Assembly (NCBI GenBank): GCA_902363665.1
Contig: CABJAW010000009.1
Location: 124,001 to 188,000, forward strand
Direction: 5' to 3'
Length of the DNA stretch: 64,000 bases
From: Lachnospiraceae bacterium
Lineage (GTDB): Bacteria > Bacillota > Clostridia > Lachnospirales > Lachnospiraceae
Both the position numbers and the translations under genes were made by a program. Positions 1 to 7,803 of the stretch are shown here, piece after piece. The notes beneath the pieces were generated by a model. That model was not told the DNA's origin and ran no database searches. It was given only the letters and a program-made list of their open reading frames with translations. How positions within the stretch are numbered: the stretch's first letter is position 1; every line of letters begins with the position of its first letter.

Positions 1-165
1 AACGACGAAAATTTTTCTCAAAAAAAGGGGAAATTTAGAAAAAAAGAAAAATAGCAAATCAAAACAAAACAGAAAGAAAAAGAAAAGAAAATTTTCAACA
101 AATCAATAGAAGAAAGGTTTGAAAAATTCGGGAAAACAGACAAAAACAGTAAAAATTTCCGCTTC

Positions 166-195
166 TTGACAGACTGAAAAATAAGAATATATTAA
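166..195 (+). promoter_or_regulatory. Probable sigma-A promoter for the SLC13-type transporter
   Basis: TTGACA at 166-171 is followed after 17-18 bases by an AT-rich -10 (ATATTA/TATTAA). It lies about 135 bases before the transporter start. The rest of bases 1-328 is very A-rich non-coding sequence in which I see no gene. Confidence 0.5.
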
Positions 196-328
196 TAAAG
201 TGCATTGAATCAATCTTTCATTGGTGCCATATGCTGCAAAGGAGTATGGGATATGATCGCGGAGGAAAGCAAATGCAGATGTCCGCAGAGAGATTGATAA
301 GAACGAGAAGGGACAAAGGAGGAAGATT

Positions 329-1684
329 ATGTTTGCACAGATCTTGGCTGTTGTTCTGTTTTTGCTGATGTTTATTCTGATCATCACGGAAAAATGGGAA
401 CGGCACGTTGTTACACTGGGGTGTGCGCTGCTGACACTCATTCTGGTCTTCGGAGTGGGGCTGCGGAGCATGAGTGCAGTTACAGAAACGCTCAATCTGA
501 ACTGTTTTTTCACAAAAGGATTCTGGTATACGGGAGGTACATCCTCTGAGGCGTCAAGCGGTATCAACTGGGAGACGATTGTTTTCGTAGCCGGAATGAT
601 GATCATGGTAGAAGGAATGGCGAGAGTAGGATTTTTCCGCTGGCTGTGCATGCGCCTTGCCAAGCTGGTAAAATATCAGGTAGTGCCGTTGTTTCTTACT
701 TTTATGCTGCTGTCCTTTGTACTGGCAATGTTTATTGACAGCATTACCGTTATCCTGTTTCTTGCAGCAGTAACAATTGAACTGGCGGAATTGTTAAAAT
801 TCAATCCGATACCAATGATTCTGTCGGAAATATTCTGCGCAAACCTGGGCGGTTCGGCTACAATGTGCGGAGATCCGCCAAACATCATCATCGGTACTTC
901 CCTCGGATTTTCCTTTGCAGATTTCGTGACAAATACCGGTGTGATTGCTGCCATTTCTCTGGTACTTGTTGTTATTTATTTTTACCTTGTATTTGGCAGA
1001 AAGTTAAAAGAAACTGTTGCGTCGGAGCTTGATACGGCAAGCTTTCCGGATCCGTCCGAGGCGATCACGGATCGGAAAGGTTTTATCATCAGCAGTATTA
1101 TCTTCGCATGTGCAGTTGTTATGCTTGTGACACATGCGCAGACTGGACTGACGGTTTCCTGTATCGGCGTGATTATCACGATTGCTACTTTGCTTGCTGC
1201 AGGAAAAGAGGCAATGGGACTTGTAAAAAAGATCGATTATAAGACCCTGCTGTTCTTTATCGGCTTGTTTGTCGTAGTCGGTGGTCTGGAGCAGACCGGT
1301 GTGCTTGGTGTGCTTGCAGATTTCATTGGAAAGATCAGTGACGGAAATGCCATGCTGATGATTGCGATCATTGTAGTTATTTCAGCAGTAGCGAGCGCAT
1401 TTGTAGATAATATTCCGTTTGCAGCGACGATGATTCCGATCATTAGTTCCCTTTCTGCCTCTCAGGGGGTAGCGCTTTCCGTTCTTGCGTGGGGTCTTGC
1501 AATGGGAACGGATATCGGAGGAAGCGCCACTCCGATTGGTGCTTCTGCAAACGTAGTTGGTATTGCAACTGCAGCAAAAGAAGGGTATATTATTAAGTGG
1601 GGCAAATATTGCAAAGCGATGGTTCCGGCAACACTCATTGTAATTGCAGTATCGATTGCCGTAATCTTCCTAAGATACTTTTAA
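329..1684 (+). CDS. SLC13/ArsB-NhaD superfamily membrane transporter
   Basis: A 451-residue polytopic membrane protein with roughly 11-12 hydrophobic segments. Two glycine/serine/asparagine-rich signatures, one near residues 175-190 (NLGGSATMCGDPPN) and one near 395-415 (TDIGGSATPIGASANV), are the paired substrate and ion-binding loops of the ion-transporter superfamily that includes ArsB, NhaD, CitM and SLC13 carriers. It should carry an anion, such as a carboxylate, across the cytoplasmic membrane. The exact substrate cannot be read from sequence. The start is supported by GGAGGAAGATT directly before ATG. The cytidylate-kinase-like gene follows after 27 bases and is probably co-transcribed. 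Confidence 0.85.
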   Translation: MFAQILAVVLFLLMFILIITEKWERHVVTLGCALLTLILVFGVGLRSMSAVTETLNLNCFFTKGFWYTGGTSSEASSGINWETIVFVAGMMIMVEGMARVGFFRWLCMRLAKLVKYQVVPLFLTFMLLSFVLAMFIDSITVILFLAAVTIELAELLKFNPIPMILSEIFCANLGGSATMCGDPPNIIIGTSLGFSFADFVTNTGVIAAISLVLVVIYFYLVFGRKLKETVASELDTASFPDPSEAITDRKGFIISSIIFACAVVMLVTHAQTGLTVSCIGVIITIATLLAAGKEAMGLVKKIDYKTLLFFIGLFVVVGGLEQTGVLGVLADFIGKISDGNAMLMIAIIVVISAVASAFVDNIPFAATMIPIISSLSASQGVALSVLAWGLAMGTDIGGSATPIGASANVVGIATAAKEGYIIKWGKYCKAMVPATLIVIAVSIAVIFLRYF

Positions 1685-1711
1685 AGAGAACATAAAAAGG
1701 GGGCGCTGCAT

Positions 1712-2320
1712 ATGACACAGATTATTTTATCAATTGGCCGTGAATATGGAAGCGGCGGACATGAGATTGCCACAAAGCTGGCAGAAATCTATAAATTGCC
1801 GCTGTATGACCACAATATTCTCGATGAAATTGCTGCAAAGAAAAACCTTGATGTCAGCACACTGGAAGAGTACGATGAAAAGAAACACAATATATTTCTG
1901 ACCAGAACGGTGCGTGGCATGACAAATTCACCGGCGAACAACATCGCGAACCTTCAGTTTAATTTTCTGAAAGAAAAAGCAAATGCGGGAGAGTCCTTTG
2001 TGGTAGTTGGACGATGCGCGGAGACAAAGCTGAAAGGCATTACGGACGGTTTGATTACGTTCTTTATCCTTGGTGATAAGGAAGCAAAGATCCAGAGAAT
2101 CATGAATCTGCATCATATGAATCATCATGATGCGGAAGTTTTCATTGATGAAAAGGATCGCAGGCGTAAAAAATATCATAACGGTCACTGCGAGATGCAC
2201 TGGGGCGACTCCAGATGCTACGAACTTTCTATCAACAGCAGTAAGCTTGGCATTGATGAGACGGTTCGCATTATGTGTGAATACATTGATGCGCGCAAAG
2301 CTGCGCTGGAGCAGAAATAA
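1712..2320 (+). CDS. Cytidylate kinase-like family protein (copy 1)
   Basis: A 202-residue P-loop protein of the cytidylate-kinase-like family (PF13189). The N-terminal motif GREYGSGGHEIA is a variant Walker A loop, and the DRRRKKYHN segment near residue 150 resembles the lid region. Such proteins are common in Lachnospiraceae and often sit beside transporters; their substrate is unproven. GGGGGCGCTGCAT precedes the ATG. It lies 27 bases after the SLC13-type transporter, which suggests a two-gene operon. A paralogue sits at 35968-36588, next to another transporter locus. Confidence 0.8.
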   Translation: MTQIILSIGREYGSGGHEIATKLAEIYKLPLYDHNILDEIAAKKNLDVSTLEEYDEKKHNIFLTRTVRGMTNSPANNIANLQFNFLKEKANAGESFVVVGRCAETKLKGITDGLITFFILGDKEAKIQRIMNLHHMNHHDAEVFIDEKDRRRKKYHNGHCEMHWGDSRCYELSINSSKLGIDETVRIMCEYIDARKAALEQK

Positions 2321-2525
2321 AGACAGACGGTTGCACAGATCCGGGTTCTTATGGGTCTGTGCAATTTTTTATCTGAAGCAGGGCAGGAAGCACAGGGATT
2401 CCAGAAAAGTACGGCAGGGTTCCAGACATTTTGAGTAAAAACATGTAGTGAGAAAGAAAATAGAAGGAAACTGGAAAGAATCACAAAACAAGACACTTTT
2501 TAAAATGTTTTTTTGTGGAAAATGC

Positions 2526-2554
2526 TTGACAGAGTCTGGAAGCCATGATATTAT
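2526..2554 (+). promoter_or_regulatory. Sigma-A promoter of the cobalamin riboswitch transcript
   Basis: TTGACA (2526-2531), a 17-base spacer and TATTAT (2549-2554). Transcription would begin near 2561, about 20 bases before the riboswitch core. Confidence 0.75.
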
Positions 2555-2571
2555 ATGTATTGTGTAAATGA

Positions 2572-2766
2572 GATTTGCCGTACGAAGTGAGGATATTCAG
2601 AATATCGTTTGGATATCCGAGAGGGAATCAGGTGAGATGCCTGAGCGGTCCGGCCACTGTATACAGGGAATGAGACTTCGAAGATTCCATTGCTTACCCC
2701 GTAGAGCGAGAAGGAGAAGTCGAGTATCGATCTGTAAGTCAGGAAACCTGCTTGGTATGTGAGAAG
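2572..2766 (+). ncRNA. Cobalamin (vitamin B12) riboswitch
   Basis: The conserved parts of the cobalamin aptamer are present in order. They are a GGGAATCAGGTGAGATGCCT segment (2623-2642), the GCCACTGT core (2653-2660) followed by AGGGAA, and the B12 box AAGTCAGGAAACCTGCTT (2736-2753). The family binds adenosyl- or aquocobalamin and controls the downstream transcript. It lies directly behind a sigma-A promoter. No cobalamin biosynthesis, transport or B12-dependent gene follows; the next gene is the hydrogenase operon, which has its own promoter about 700 bases further on. Confidence 0.9.
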
Positions 2767-2984
2767 CGCTCCCGGTAGAGCGAAACACTCCGAACTGGCA
2801 TAGACAGCCAGTCATTTCAGACATGGGTAGTCGAAATGGAATTGATTTGAAGGAATGTTGTCTCGAGGGCAATGAATATACACAAATATACCTCCTTGAG
2901 TTCAGGTTTTCGGTGTTGCAGCACTGGAAATTTCTGAACCTCGTACAGAGAGACATTCCGCAGGCGATCTGTACGATTATACTG
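2767..2984 (+). ncRNA. Structured non-coding RNA downstream of the B12 riboswitch
   Basis: No convincing ORF was found here. Several stems can form: ACTGGC/GCCAGT at 2795-2815; a long interrupted stem joining the sequence near 2852-2865 to 2946-2959; an inner stem with GAGTTCAG / CTGAAC-type arms; and TCGTACAGA/TCTGTACGA (2941-2949 with 2968-2976). The last stem shares bases with the long one, so the two exclude each other, as in a switching expression platform. The region ends in an intrinsic terminator. It could be a riboswitch-controlled small RNA or the remains of a lost B12-regulated gene's leader. Confidence 0.5.
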
Positions 2985-3036
2985 CACAGCTTCTGACTGT
3001 ACTCCGCAATGCAGTCCGGGGCTGTGTTTTTGTTTA
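2985..3036 (+). terminator. Intrinsic terminator ending the riboswitch transcript
   Basis: CACAGC (2985-2990) pairs with GCTGTG (3021-3026). Inside it GACTG pairs with CAGTC. A T-rich run (TTTTTGTTT) follows. Confidence 0.6.
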
Positions 3037-3044
3037 AATATTTT

Positions 3045-3186
3045 GTAACTGTTCAGAGCCAAGCAAAATTTCATAAAACAGGCGGAAAATGCTTGCATTT
3101 TTAAGCCTGTTTTTGAAATTTTATTTGGCGGATACGCCACACCGACGAAATGCGTAGCATTTTGGAGGTTGGCTCTGAACAGTTAC
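3045..3186 (+). mobile_element. MITE-like element, copy 1 (142 bp)
   Basis: Inverted ends GTAACTGTTCAGAGCCAA and its complement bound a 142 bp palindromic unit with no ORF. The flanking bases are AATATTTT on both sides (3037-3044 and 3187-3194), a perfect 8 bp target duplication. The interior holds an AAACAGGC/GCCTGTTT stem and a GGCG-ATA-CGCC hairpin. The same element recurs at 24849, 39856, 41801 and 55353. Confidence 0.92.
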
Positions 3187-3210
3187 AATATTTTGAAGAT
3201 GTAAGATAGA

Positions 3211-3239
3211 AGATATCTGTTTGATCGGGTATCTTTTTT
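3211..3239 (+). terminator. Probable intrinsic terminator
   Basis: AGATATC pairs with GGTATCT and is followed by six T. It lies just after the MITE and before the hydrogenase promoter. Nothing else is recognisable between here and 3454. Confidence 0.5.
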
Positions 3240-3454
3240 ATTTTTCAGAAAACTGTAGGATATGTTTTGCTGTTTGTCTGAGTAAAAAAGCAGAAAATGG
3301 TATTCATTTGTATATTTTGACAGATGAGAAAAGGATACATGGATTTTGCAGACTGTCATGCTTTGACATTATAAAAAATATACATATAGAAGTTTTGAAA
3401 TGACGAAAATATACAGGAAAATGATCGTTAAATAATAAACGCATAAGAAAAAGG

Positions 3455-3483
3455 TTGTTTAAAATGTCGAAATAAGATATAAT
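3455..3483 (+). promoter_or_regulatory. Sigma-A promoter of the hydrogenase operon
   Basis: TTGTTT (3455-3460), 17-base spacer, TATAAT (3478-3483), 63 bases before the first gene's ATG. Confidence 0.7.
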
Positions 3484-3546
3484 TATCAGTACATAATTGT
3501 GCGCGTGGTACAAATGTGAATAAATGAGAAAAGGAGAATCAACACA

Positions 3547-4026
3547 ATGCTGGATCAGTCTTATTATCAGGTTGCGGATGAGATCATAGGACGTTATGGT
3601 AAGAAGCCGTCTTCACTGATACCGATCATGCAGGATATCCAGGAAGTGTATCGTTATCTTCCGGGAGAATTACTGACATATGTGGCCGGAGAGATCGGTG
3701 TGAAGGAGGCAAAAGCCTACAGCGTAGCGACATTTTATGAGAATTTCTCGTTCGAACAAAAGGGAAAGTACGTGATCAAGGTCTGTGATGGTACAGCATG
3801 CCATGTCCGGAAGTCTACTCCGATCCTGGAGGCACTGTTCAAAGAACTTGGGCTGAGCAAGAAGAAGCACACGACCGATGATATGCTGTTTACCGTTGAG
3901 ACGGTGTCCTGCCTTGGTGCGTGCGGGCTTGCACCGACTATGATGGTAAACGAAGAGGTACATCCGAAGATGACGCCGGAAAAGGCAGTCGAATTAATCG
4001 AAGAATTGCGAGGTGAAGGCAGATGA
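3547..4026 (+). CDS. hydC: NADH-dependent [FeFe] hydrogenase, NuoE-like subunit (HydC)
   Basis: A 159-residue thioredoxin-fold [2Fe-2S] protein of the NuoE/HydC family. The four cysteine ligands are visible as CDGTACH (near residue 80) and SCLGACGLAP (near residue 121). In trimeric HydABC hydrogenases this subunit relays electrons between the flavin subunit and the hydrogenase. AAAGGAGAATCAACACA precedes the ATG. Its stop overlaps the start of the NuoF-like gene by four bases (ATGA), showing tight translational coupling. Confidence 0.9.
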   Translation: MLDQSYYQVADEIIGRYGKKPSSLIPIMQDIQEVYRYLPGELLTYVAGEIGVKEAKAYSVATFYENFSFEQKGKYVIKVCDGTACHVRKSTPILEALFKELGLSKKKHTTDDMLFTVETVSCLGACGLAPTMMVNEEVHPKMTPEKAVELIEELRGEGR

Positions 4027-5906
4027 CGATTGACAGCAGGGAAAAACTGATCGAGATCCGTGAAGAAGAGCAGAAAAAAATAGAATCCTGTGACTGCAGA
4101 ATCCTCGTCTGTTCGGGCACCGGCTGTATTGCAACGGGATCTCAGAAAATTTATGAGCGCTTTCTGGAGATTGCGAAGGATGCACCAGGAGTGACGATCG
4201 AATTTGGACCGCATGATAAGGATCTGCATGTTGGCGTAAAGAAAACCGGATGTCAGGGTGTCTGTGAGCTCGGACCGCTGGTACGGATTCAGCGCGGCGA
4301 CCGGGTGGTGCAGTATACGAAGGTACAGCTGACAGACTGCGAGGAAATTTTCGAACGGACTGTGCTTGAGGGAGAGGTGCTTGAGCATCTCCTGTACAAA
4401 AAGGGCGGCAAAGCGTATGAAGGACCGAATGATATTCCATTTATTGCAAAGCAGACCCGGATCGTGTTAAAGAACTGTGGAAAATTTGATGCAGAGTCGC
4501 TTGGCGAGTACATTGCAAGCGGAGGCTATGCGGCGCTGACAAAAGCATTGTTTGAGATGACGCCGGATCAGGTTGTGGACTGCGTTGATAAATCCGGAAT
4601 CAGGGGCCGAGGGGGCGGAGGATTCCCGGCAGGAAAAAAATGGAAGCAGGTAGCAAGACAGCCGGAAAAGATACGTTACGTGGTCTGCAATGGTGATGAG
4701 GGTGACCCGGGTGCATTTATGGATGGTTCCGTTATGGAAGGCGATCCATTCCGTCTGATCGAAGGCATGATGCTTGCAGGATATGCGGTCAGTGCACATG
4801 ACGGTTATATTTATGTGCGTGCAGAGTACCCGCAGTCGGTAGCAAGACTGCGCCATGCGATCGCAGTGCTGGAAGAAGCAGGACTGCTCGGCGATCATAT
4901 CCTTGGCACAGATTTCAGCTTCCGCTTACATATCAACCGTGGTGCGGGCGCGTTCGTCTGCGGTGAAGGAAGCGCACTGACGGCCTCCATTGAAGGAAAT
5001 CGTGGCATGCCGCGTGTAAAGCCGCCACGTACCGTTGAGAAAGGTCTTTGGGAGAAGCCGACCGTATTAAATAACGTAGAGACATTTGCAAATGTGCCAG
5101 AGATTATTTTAAATGGATGGGAATGGTACCGCAGCATCGGTACGGAGGGGTCGCCAGGTACGAAGACCTTCTCTCTGACCGGCTCGATCGAGAATACGGG
5201 ACTGATTGAGGTGCCGATGGGCACGACGCTGCGTGAGATCATCTTTGATATCGGCGGCGGATTAAAGGATGGTGCAAAGTTCAAGGCTGTTCAAATCGGC
5301 GGTCCGTCGGGTGGCTGTCTGACCGAAAAACATCTGGATGTACCGCTTGACTTCGATTCGGTGAAAAAGTACGGTGCAATCGTAGGTTCGGGCGGACTGG
5401 TTGTCATGGATGAGCATACGTGTATGGTTGAGGTAGCACGTTTCTTTATGAGCTTTACTCAGCGTGAGTCCTGCGGAAAGTGTGTTCCGTGCCGTGAAGG
5501 TACGAAGCGCATGCTGGAGATCCTGGAAAAGATCGTGGCAGGCAATGGTGAAATGAAAGATATCGATGAGCTTCAGGAACTTGGCAACATGATCAAGAGC
5601 ATGGCTCTTTGCGGGCTTGGAAAGAGTGCACCGCTTCCGGTGCTCTCGACGATCCGTGAGTTCAGGGATGAGTATGAAGAGCATATCCGTGACAAGAAGT
5701 GCCGTGCGAAGGTATGTCAGGCGCTGCGGCGTTTCGTGATCAATCCGGAATTCTGCAAGGGTTGCGGAAAATGCGCGAAGAACTGTCCGGTCGGTGCGAT
5801 CACAGGCGTGCGTAAGGAATGTTACCATATTGATCCGAATATCTGTATCAAGTGTGGCTCCTGCAAGGAGAACTGTGCATTTGAAGCAATCTATATCGAA
5901 GCATAG
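4023..5906 (+). CDS. hydB: NADH-dependent [FeFe] hydrogenase, NuoF-like flavin subunit (HydB)
   Basis: 627 residues. Domains in order: an N-terminal thioredoxin-like [2Fe-2S] domain (about 25-120, cysteines in CSGTGC and CQGVCELGP), the 51 kDa Complex I-type FMN/NADH domain (GRGGGGFPAGKKW near 196 and GDEGDPGAFMD near 225), an SLBB domain, a [4Fe-4S] site (ESCGKCVPCREG near 483) and a C-terminal double ferredoxin (CKGCGKCAKNC near 579 and CIKCGSCKENC near 609). It should oxidise or reduce NAD(H). With HydA and HydC this composition matches electron-bifurcating hydrogenases that also use ferredoxin. Bifurcation is a family property, not shown here. Confidence 0.92.
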   Translation: MTIDSREKLIEIREEEQKKIESCDCRILVCSGTGCIATGSQKIYERFLEIAKDAPGVTIEFGPHDKDLHVGVKKTGCQGVCELGPLVRIQRGDRVVQYTKVQLTDCEEIFERTVLEGEVLEHLLYKKGGKAYEGPNDIPFIAKQTRIVLKNCGKFDAESLGEYIASGGYAALTKALFEMTPDQVVDCVDKSGIRGRGGGGFPAGKKWKQVARQPEKIRYVVCNGDEGDPGAFMDGSVMEGDPFRLIEGMMLAGYAVSAHDGYIYVRAEYPQSVARLRHAIAVLEEAGLLGDHILGTDFSFRLHINRGAGAFVCGEGSALTASIEGNRGMPRVKPPRTVEKGLWEKPTVLNNVETFANVPEIILNGWEWYRSIGTEGSPGTKTFSLTGSIENTGLIEVPMGTTLREIIFDIGGGLKDGAKFKAVQIGGPSGGCLTEKHLDVPLDFDSVKKYGAIVGSGGLVVMDEHTCMVEVARFFMSFTQRESCGKCVPCREGTKRMLEILEKIVAGNGEMKDIDELQELGNMIKSMALCGLGKSAPLPVLSTIREFRDEYEEHIRDKKCRAKVCQALRRFVINPEFCKGCGKCAKNCPVGAITGVRKECYHIDPNICIKCGSCKENCAFEAIYIEA

Positions 5907-5919
5907 AGGAGGGTGAACC

Positions 5920-7617
5920 ATGGGTACTATGACCATTGACGGCAGAAAGGTAGAATTTGCCGATGAGAAAAACGTCCTCACTGTCATCCGAAAAGCCGGT
6001 ATCGATATCCCTACGCTGTGCTACCATTCCGAACTTTCAACGTTCGGAGCCTGTCGGCTTTGTACAGTGGAAGATGACAGAGGAAAGACATTTGCATCCT
6101 GTTCCGAAGAACCAAGAGACGGGATGGTGATCTATACAAATACTGCAAAATTAAAAAAATACCGCAAGATGATTATCGAGCTTCTTCTGGCGGCACACTG
6201 CAGAGACTGTACGACCTGTGTGAAGAGCGGCGACTGCAATCTGCAGACACTGGCACATCGCTTTGGTGTGACTAGGGTGCGCTTTGAAAATTATAAGGAG
6301 CCGGTTCCGCTTGACCTTAGTTCTCCGTCGATTGTGCGCGATCCGAATAAATGTATTCTGTGCGGAAACTGCGTGCGTGTCTGTGAGGAACTTCAGGGAG
6401 TGGGAGTACTTGGATTTGCACACCGCGGCGCAGATGCGATGGTGATGCCTGCATTTGACAAGCAGATCGCAGCGACCGACTGTGTCAACTGCGGTCAGTG
6501 CCGTGTCTTCTGTCCGACCGGTGCGATCAGCATTAAGAGTGACGAGGAGTCAGTGTGGGATGCACTCGGTGACCCGAATGTGCGTGTCGTAGCGCAGATC
6601 GCTCCGGCGGTGCGTGTGGCAGTCGGTGATGCATTCGGCCTGCCGAAGGGCAAGAGCGTGATGGGCAAGATTGTCAATGTCCTGCATCGGATGGGGTTTG
6701 ATGAGGTATACGATACGACATTCAGTGCTGATCTTACGATCATTGAGGAGACGGCAGAGTTTCTTGATCGTGTCAAAAATGGAGGCAAACTTCCACTTCT
6801 AACGTCCTGCTGCCCGGCCTGGGTAAAATTTGTGGGTGATCAGTTCCCAGAATATCAGGACAATGTATCGACGTGCCGTTCTCCACAGGGCATGATGTCC
6901 AGTGTGGTGAAAGAGTACTTCCGTGATCCAGAAAACGGACAGGGAAAGAAGACGGTGATGGTATCCTTTATGCCGTGTACGGCAAAGAAGATGGAGGCAA
7001 ACCGTCCGAACAGTTATACAAAAGAGGAAAAGGATACGGATTACGTCATCACGACAACGGAGCTGATCAAGATGATCCGGATGACCGGTATCGATTTTGC
7101 ATCGCTGGAACCGGAGTCTTCCGACATTCCATTTGGATTTGGCTCGGGTGGCGGTGTAATTTTCGGTGTGACCGGAGGCGTGACCGAAGCGGTGATTCGC
7201 CGTCTTGCTCCAGATCACAATATGAGCACACTGGAAGAAATTTCCGAGTGTGGTGTGCGTGATGAGGGATTTATCCGTGAGTTTTCGATTCCGTATGATG
7301 GAATGGAAGTAAAGATCTGTATCGCCAGCGGCCTTGCCAACGCACGTAAAGTAATGGAGCAGGTCAGAAGCGGTGAGAAAGAGTATCATCTGATCGAGAT
7401 CATGGCCTGCCGCAGAGGCTGTATCATGGGCGGCGGTCAGCCAAGACTTGCCGGTGACCGGACGAAGGCAGCGCGTGCACGCGGCATTTACAATGCGGAT
7501 AAGGTTTCTGTCATCAAGAAGTCTGATGAGAACCCGATGGTTATTTCCCTGTATGAAGGCTTTTTAAAGGGCAAGGAACATGAGCTGCTTCATAATCCGT
7601 ATTTTGCGGCGAAGTAG
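5920..7617 (+). CDS. hydA: [FeFe] hydrogenase catalytic subunit HydA
   Basis: 565 residues, cytoplasmic. An N-terminal [2Fe-2S] ferredoxin domain (cysteines from about 33 to 62) is followed by the His-ligated cluster motif HCRDCTTCVKSGDC (about 93-106) and two [4Fe-4S] motifs (CILCGNC near 145, CVNCGQC near 188). The H-cluster motifs follow: TSCCPAW (near 295), MPCTAKK (near 351) and MACRRGCIMGGGQP (near 494). The last has Arg-Arg where most hydrogenases have Pro-Gly. GGAGGGTGAACC precedes the ATG, 13 bases after hydB. It makes or consumes H2 during fermentation. Dedicated maturases HydEFG are not in this window. Confidence 0.93.
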   Translation: MGTMTIDGRKVEFADEKNVLTVIRKAGIDIPTLCYHSELSTFGACRLCTVEDDRGKTFASCSEEPRDGMVIYTNTAKLKKYRKMIIELLLAAHCRDCTTCVKSGDCNLQTLAHRFGVTRVRFENYKEPVPLDLSSPSIVRDPNKCILCGNCVRVCEELQGVGVLGFAHRGADAMVMPAFDKQIAATDCVNCGQCRVFCPTGAISIKSDEESVWDALGDPNVRVVAQIAPAVRVAVGDAFGLPKGKSVMGKIVNVLHRMGFDEVYDTTFSADLTIIEETAEFLDRVKNGGKLPLLTSCCPAWVKFVGDQFPEYQDNVSTCRSPQGMMSSVVKEYFRDPENGQGKKTVMVSFMPCTAKKMEANRPNSYTKEEKDTDYVITTTELIKMIRMTGIDFASLEPESSDIPFGFGSGGGVIFGVTGGVTEAVIRRLAPDHNMSTLEEISECGVRDEGFIREFSIPYDGMEVKICIASGLANARKVMEQVRSGEKEYHLIEIMACRRGCIMGGGQPRLAGDRTKAARARGIYNADKVSVIKKSDENPMVISLYEGFLKGKEHELLHNPYFAAK

Positions 7618-7746
7618 GCATTTGGATTTCAGGTACACACAGTACATATAAGTATGGAGTGACTGCAGACATTGCGCCGGCAATGAAAGAGATGTGGCCG
7701 AATTTCCGAAGCGATAAAGCACGACTGAAAGAATAAAAGAAGGACA

Positions 7747-7775
7747 ACATAAAAAAGACACCCCCTGCATATATT
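7747..7775 (+). promoter_or_regulatory. Candidate sigma-E promoter of spoIVA
   Basis: ACATAAA (7747-7753), a 14-base spacer and CATATATT (7768-7775) fit the sigma-E pattern (ATA around -35, CATACANT at -10). spoIVA belongs to the sigma-E regulon in Bacillus subtilis. The -10 lies at the start of the loop of the hairpin listed next. Confidence 0.5.
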
Positions 7776-7803
7776 TAAAGTAGTATAGGCAGGGGGTCTT
7801 TTT
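7755..7803 (+). terminator. Hairpin: hydA terminator whose 3' arm is the spoIVA ribosome site
   Basis: AAGA-(CA)-CCCCCTGC (7755-7768) pairs with GCAGGGGGTCTT (7789-7800), with a two-base bulge, and is followed by TTTTT. The AGGGGG of the 3' arm is also the only Shine-Dalgarno sequence for the spoIVA ATG at 7804. Confidence 0.7.

Noticed and set aside
103..663. Minus-strand ORF over the transporter start
   Set aside because: Shadow of the SLC13-type gene with no ribosome site or domain.
2568..2762. ORF through the cobalamin riboswitch
   Set aside because: The region matches the conserved aptamer blocks; the ORF has no ribosome site.
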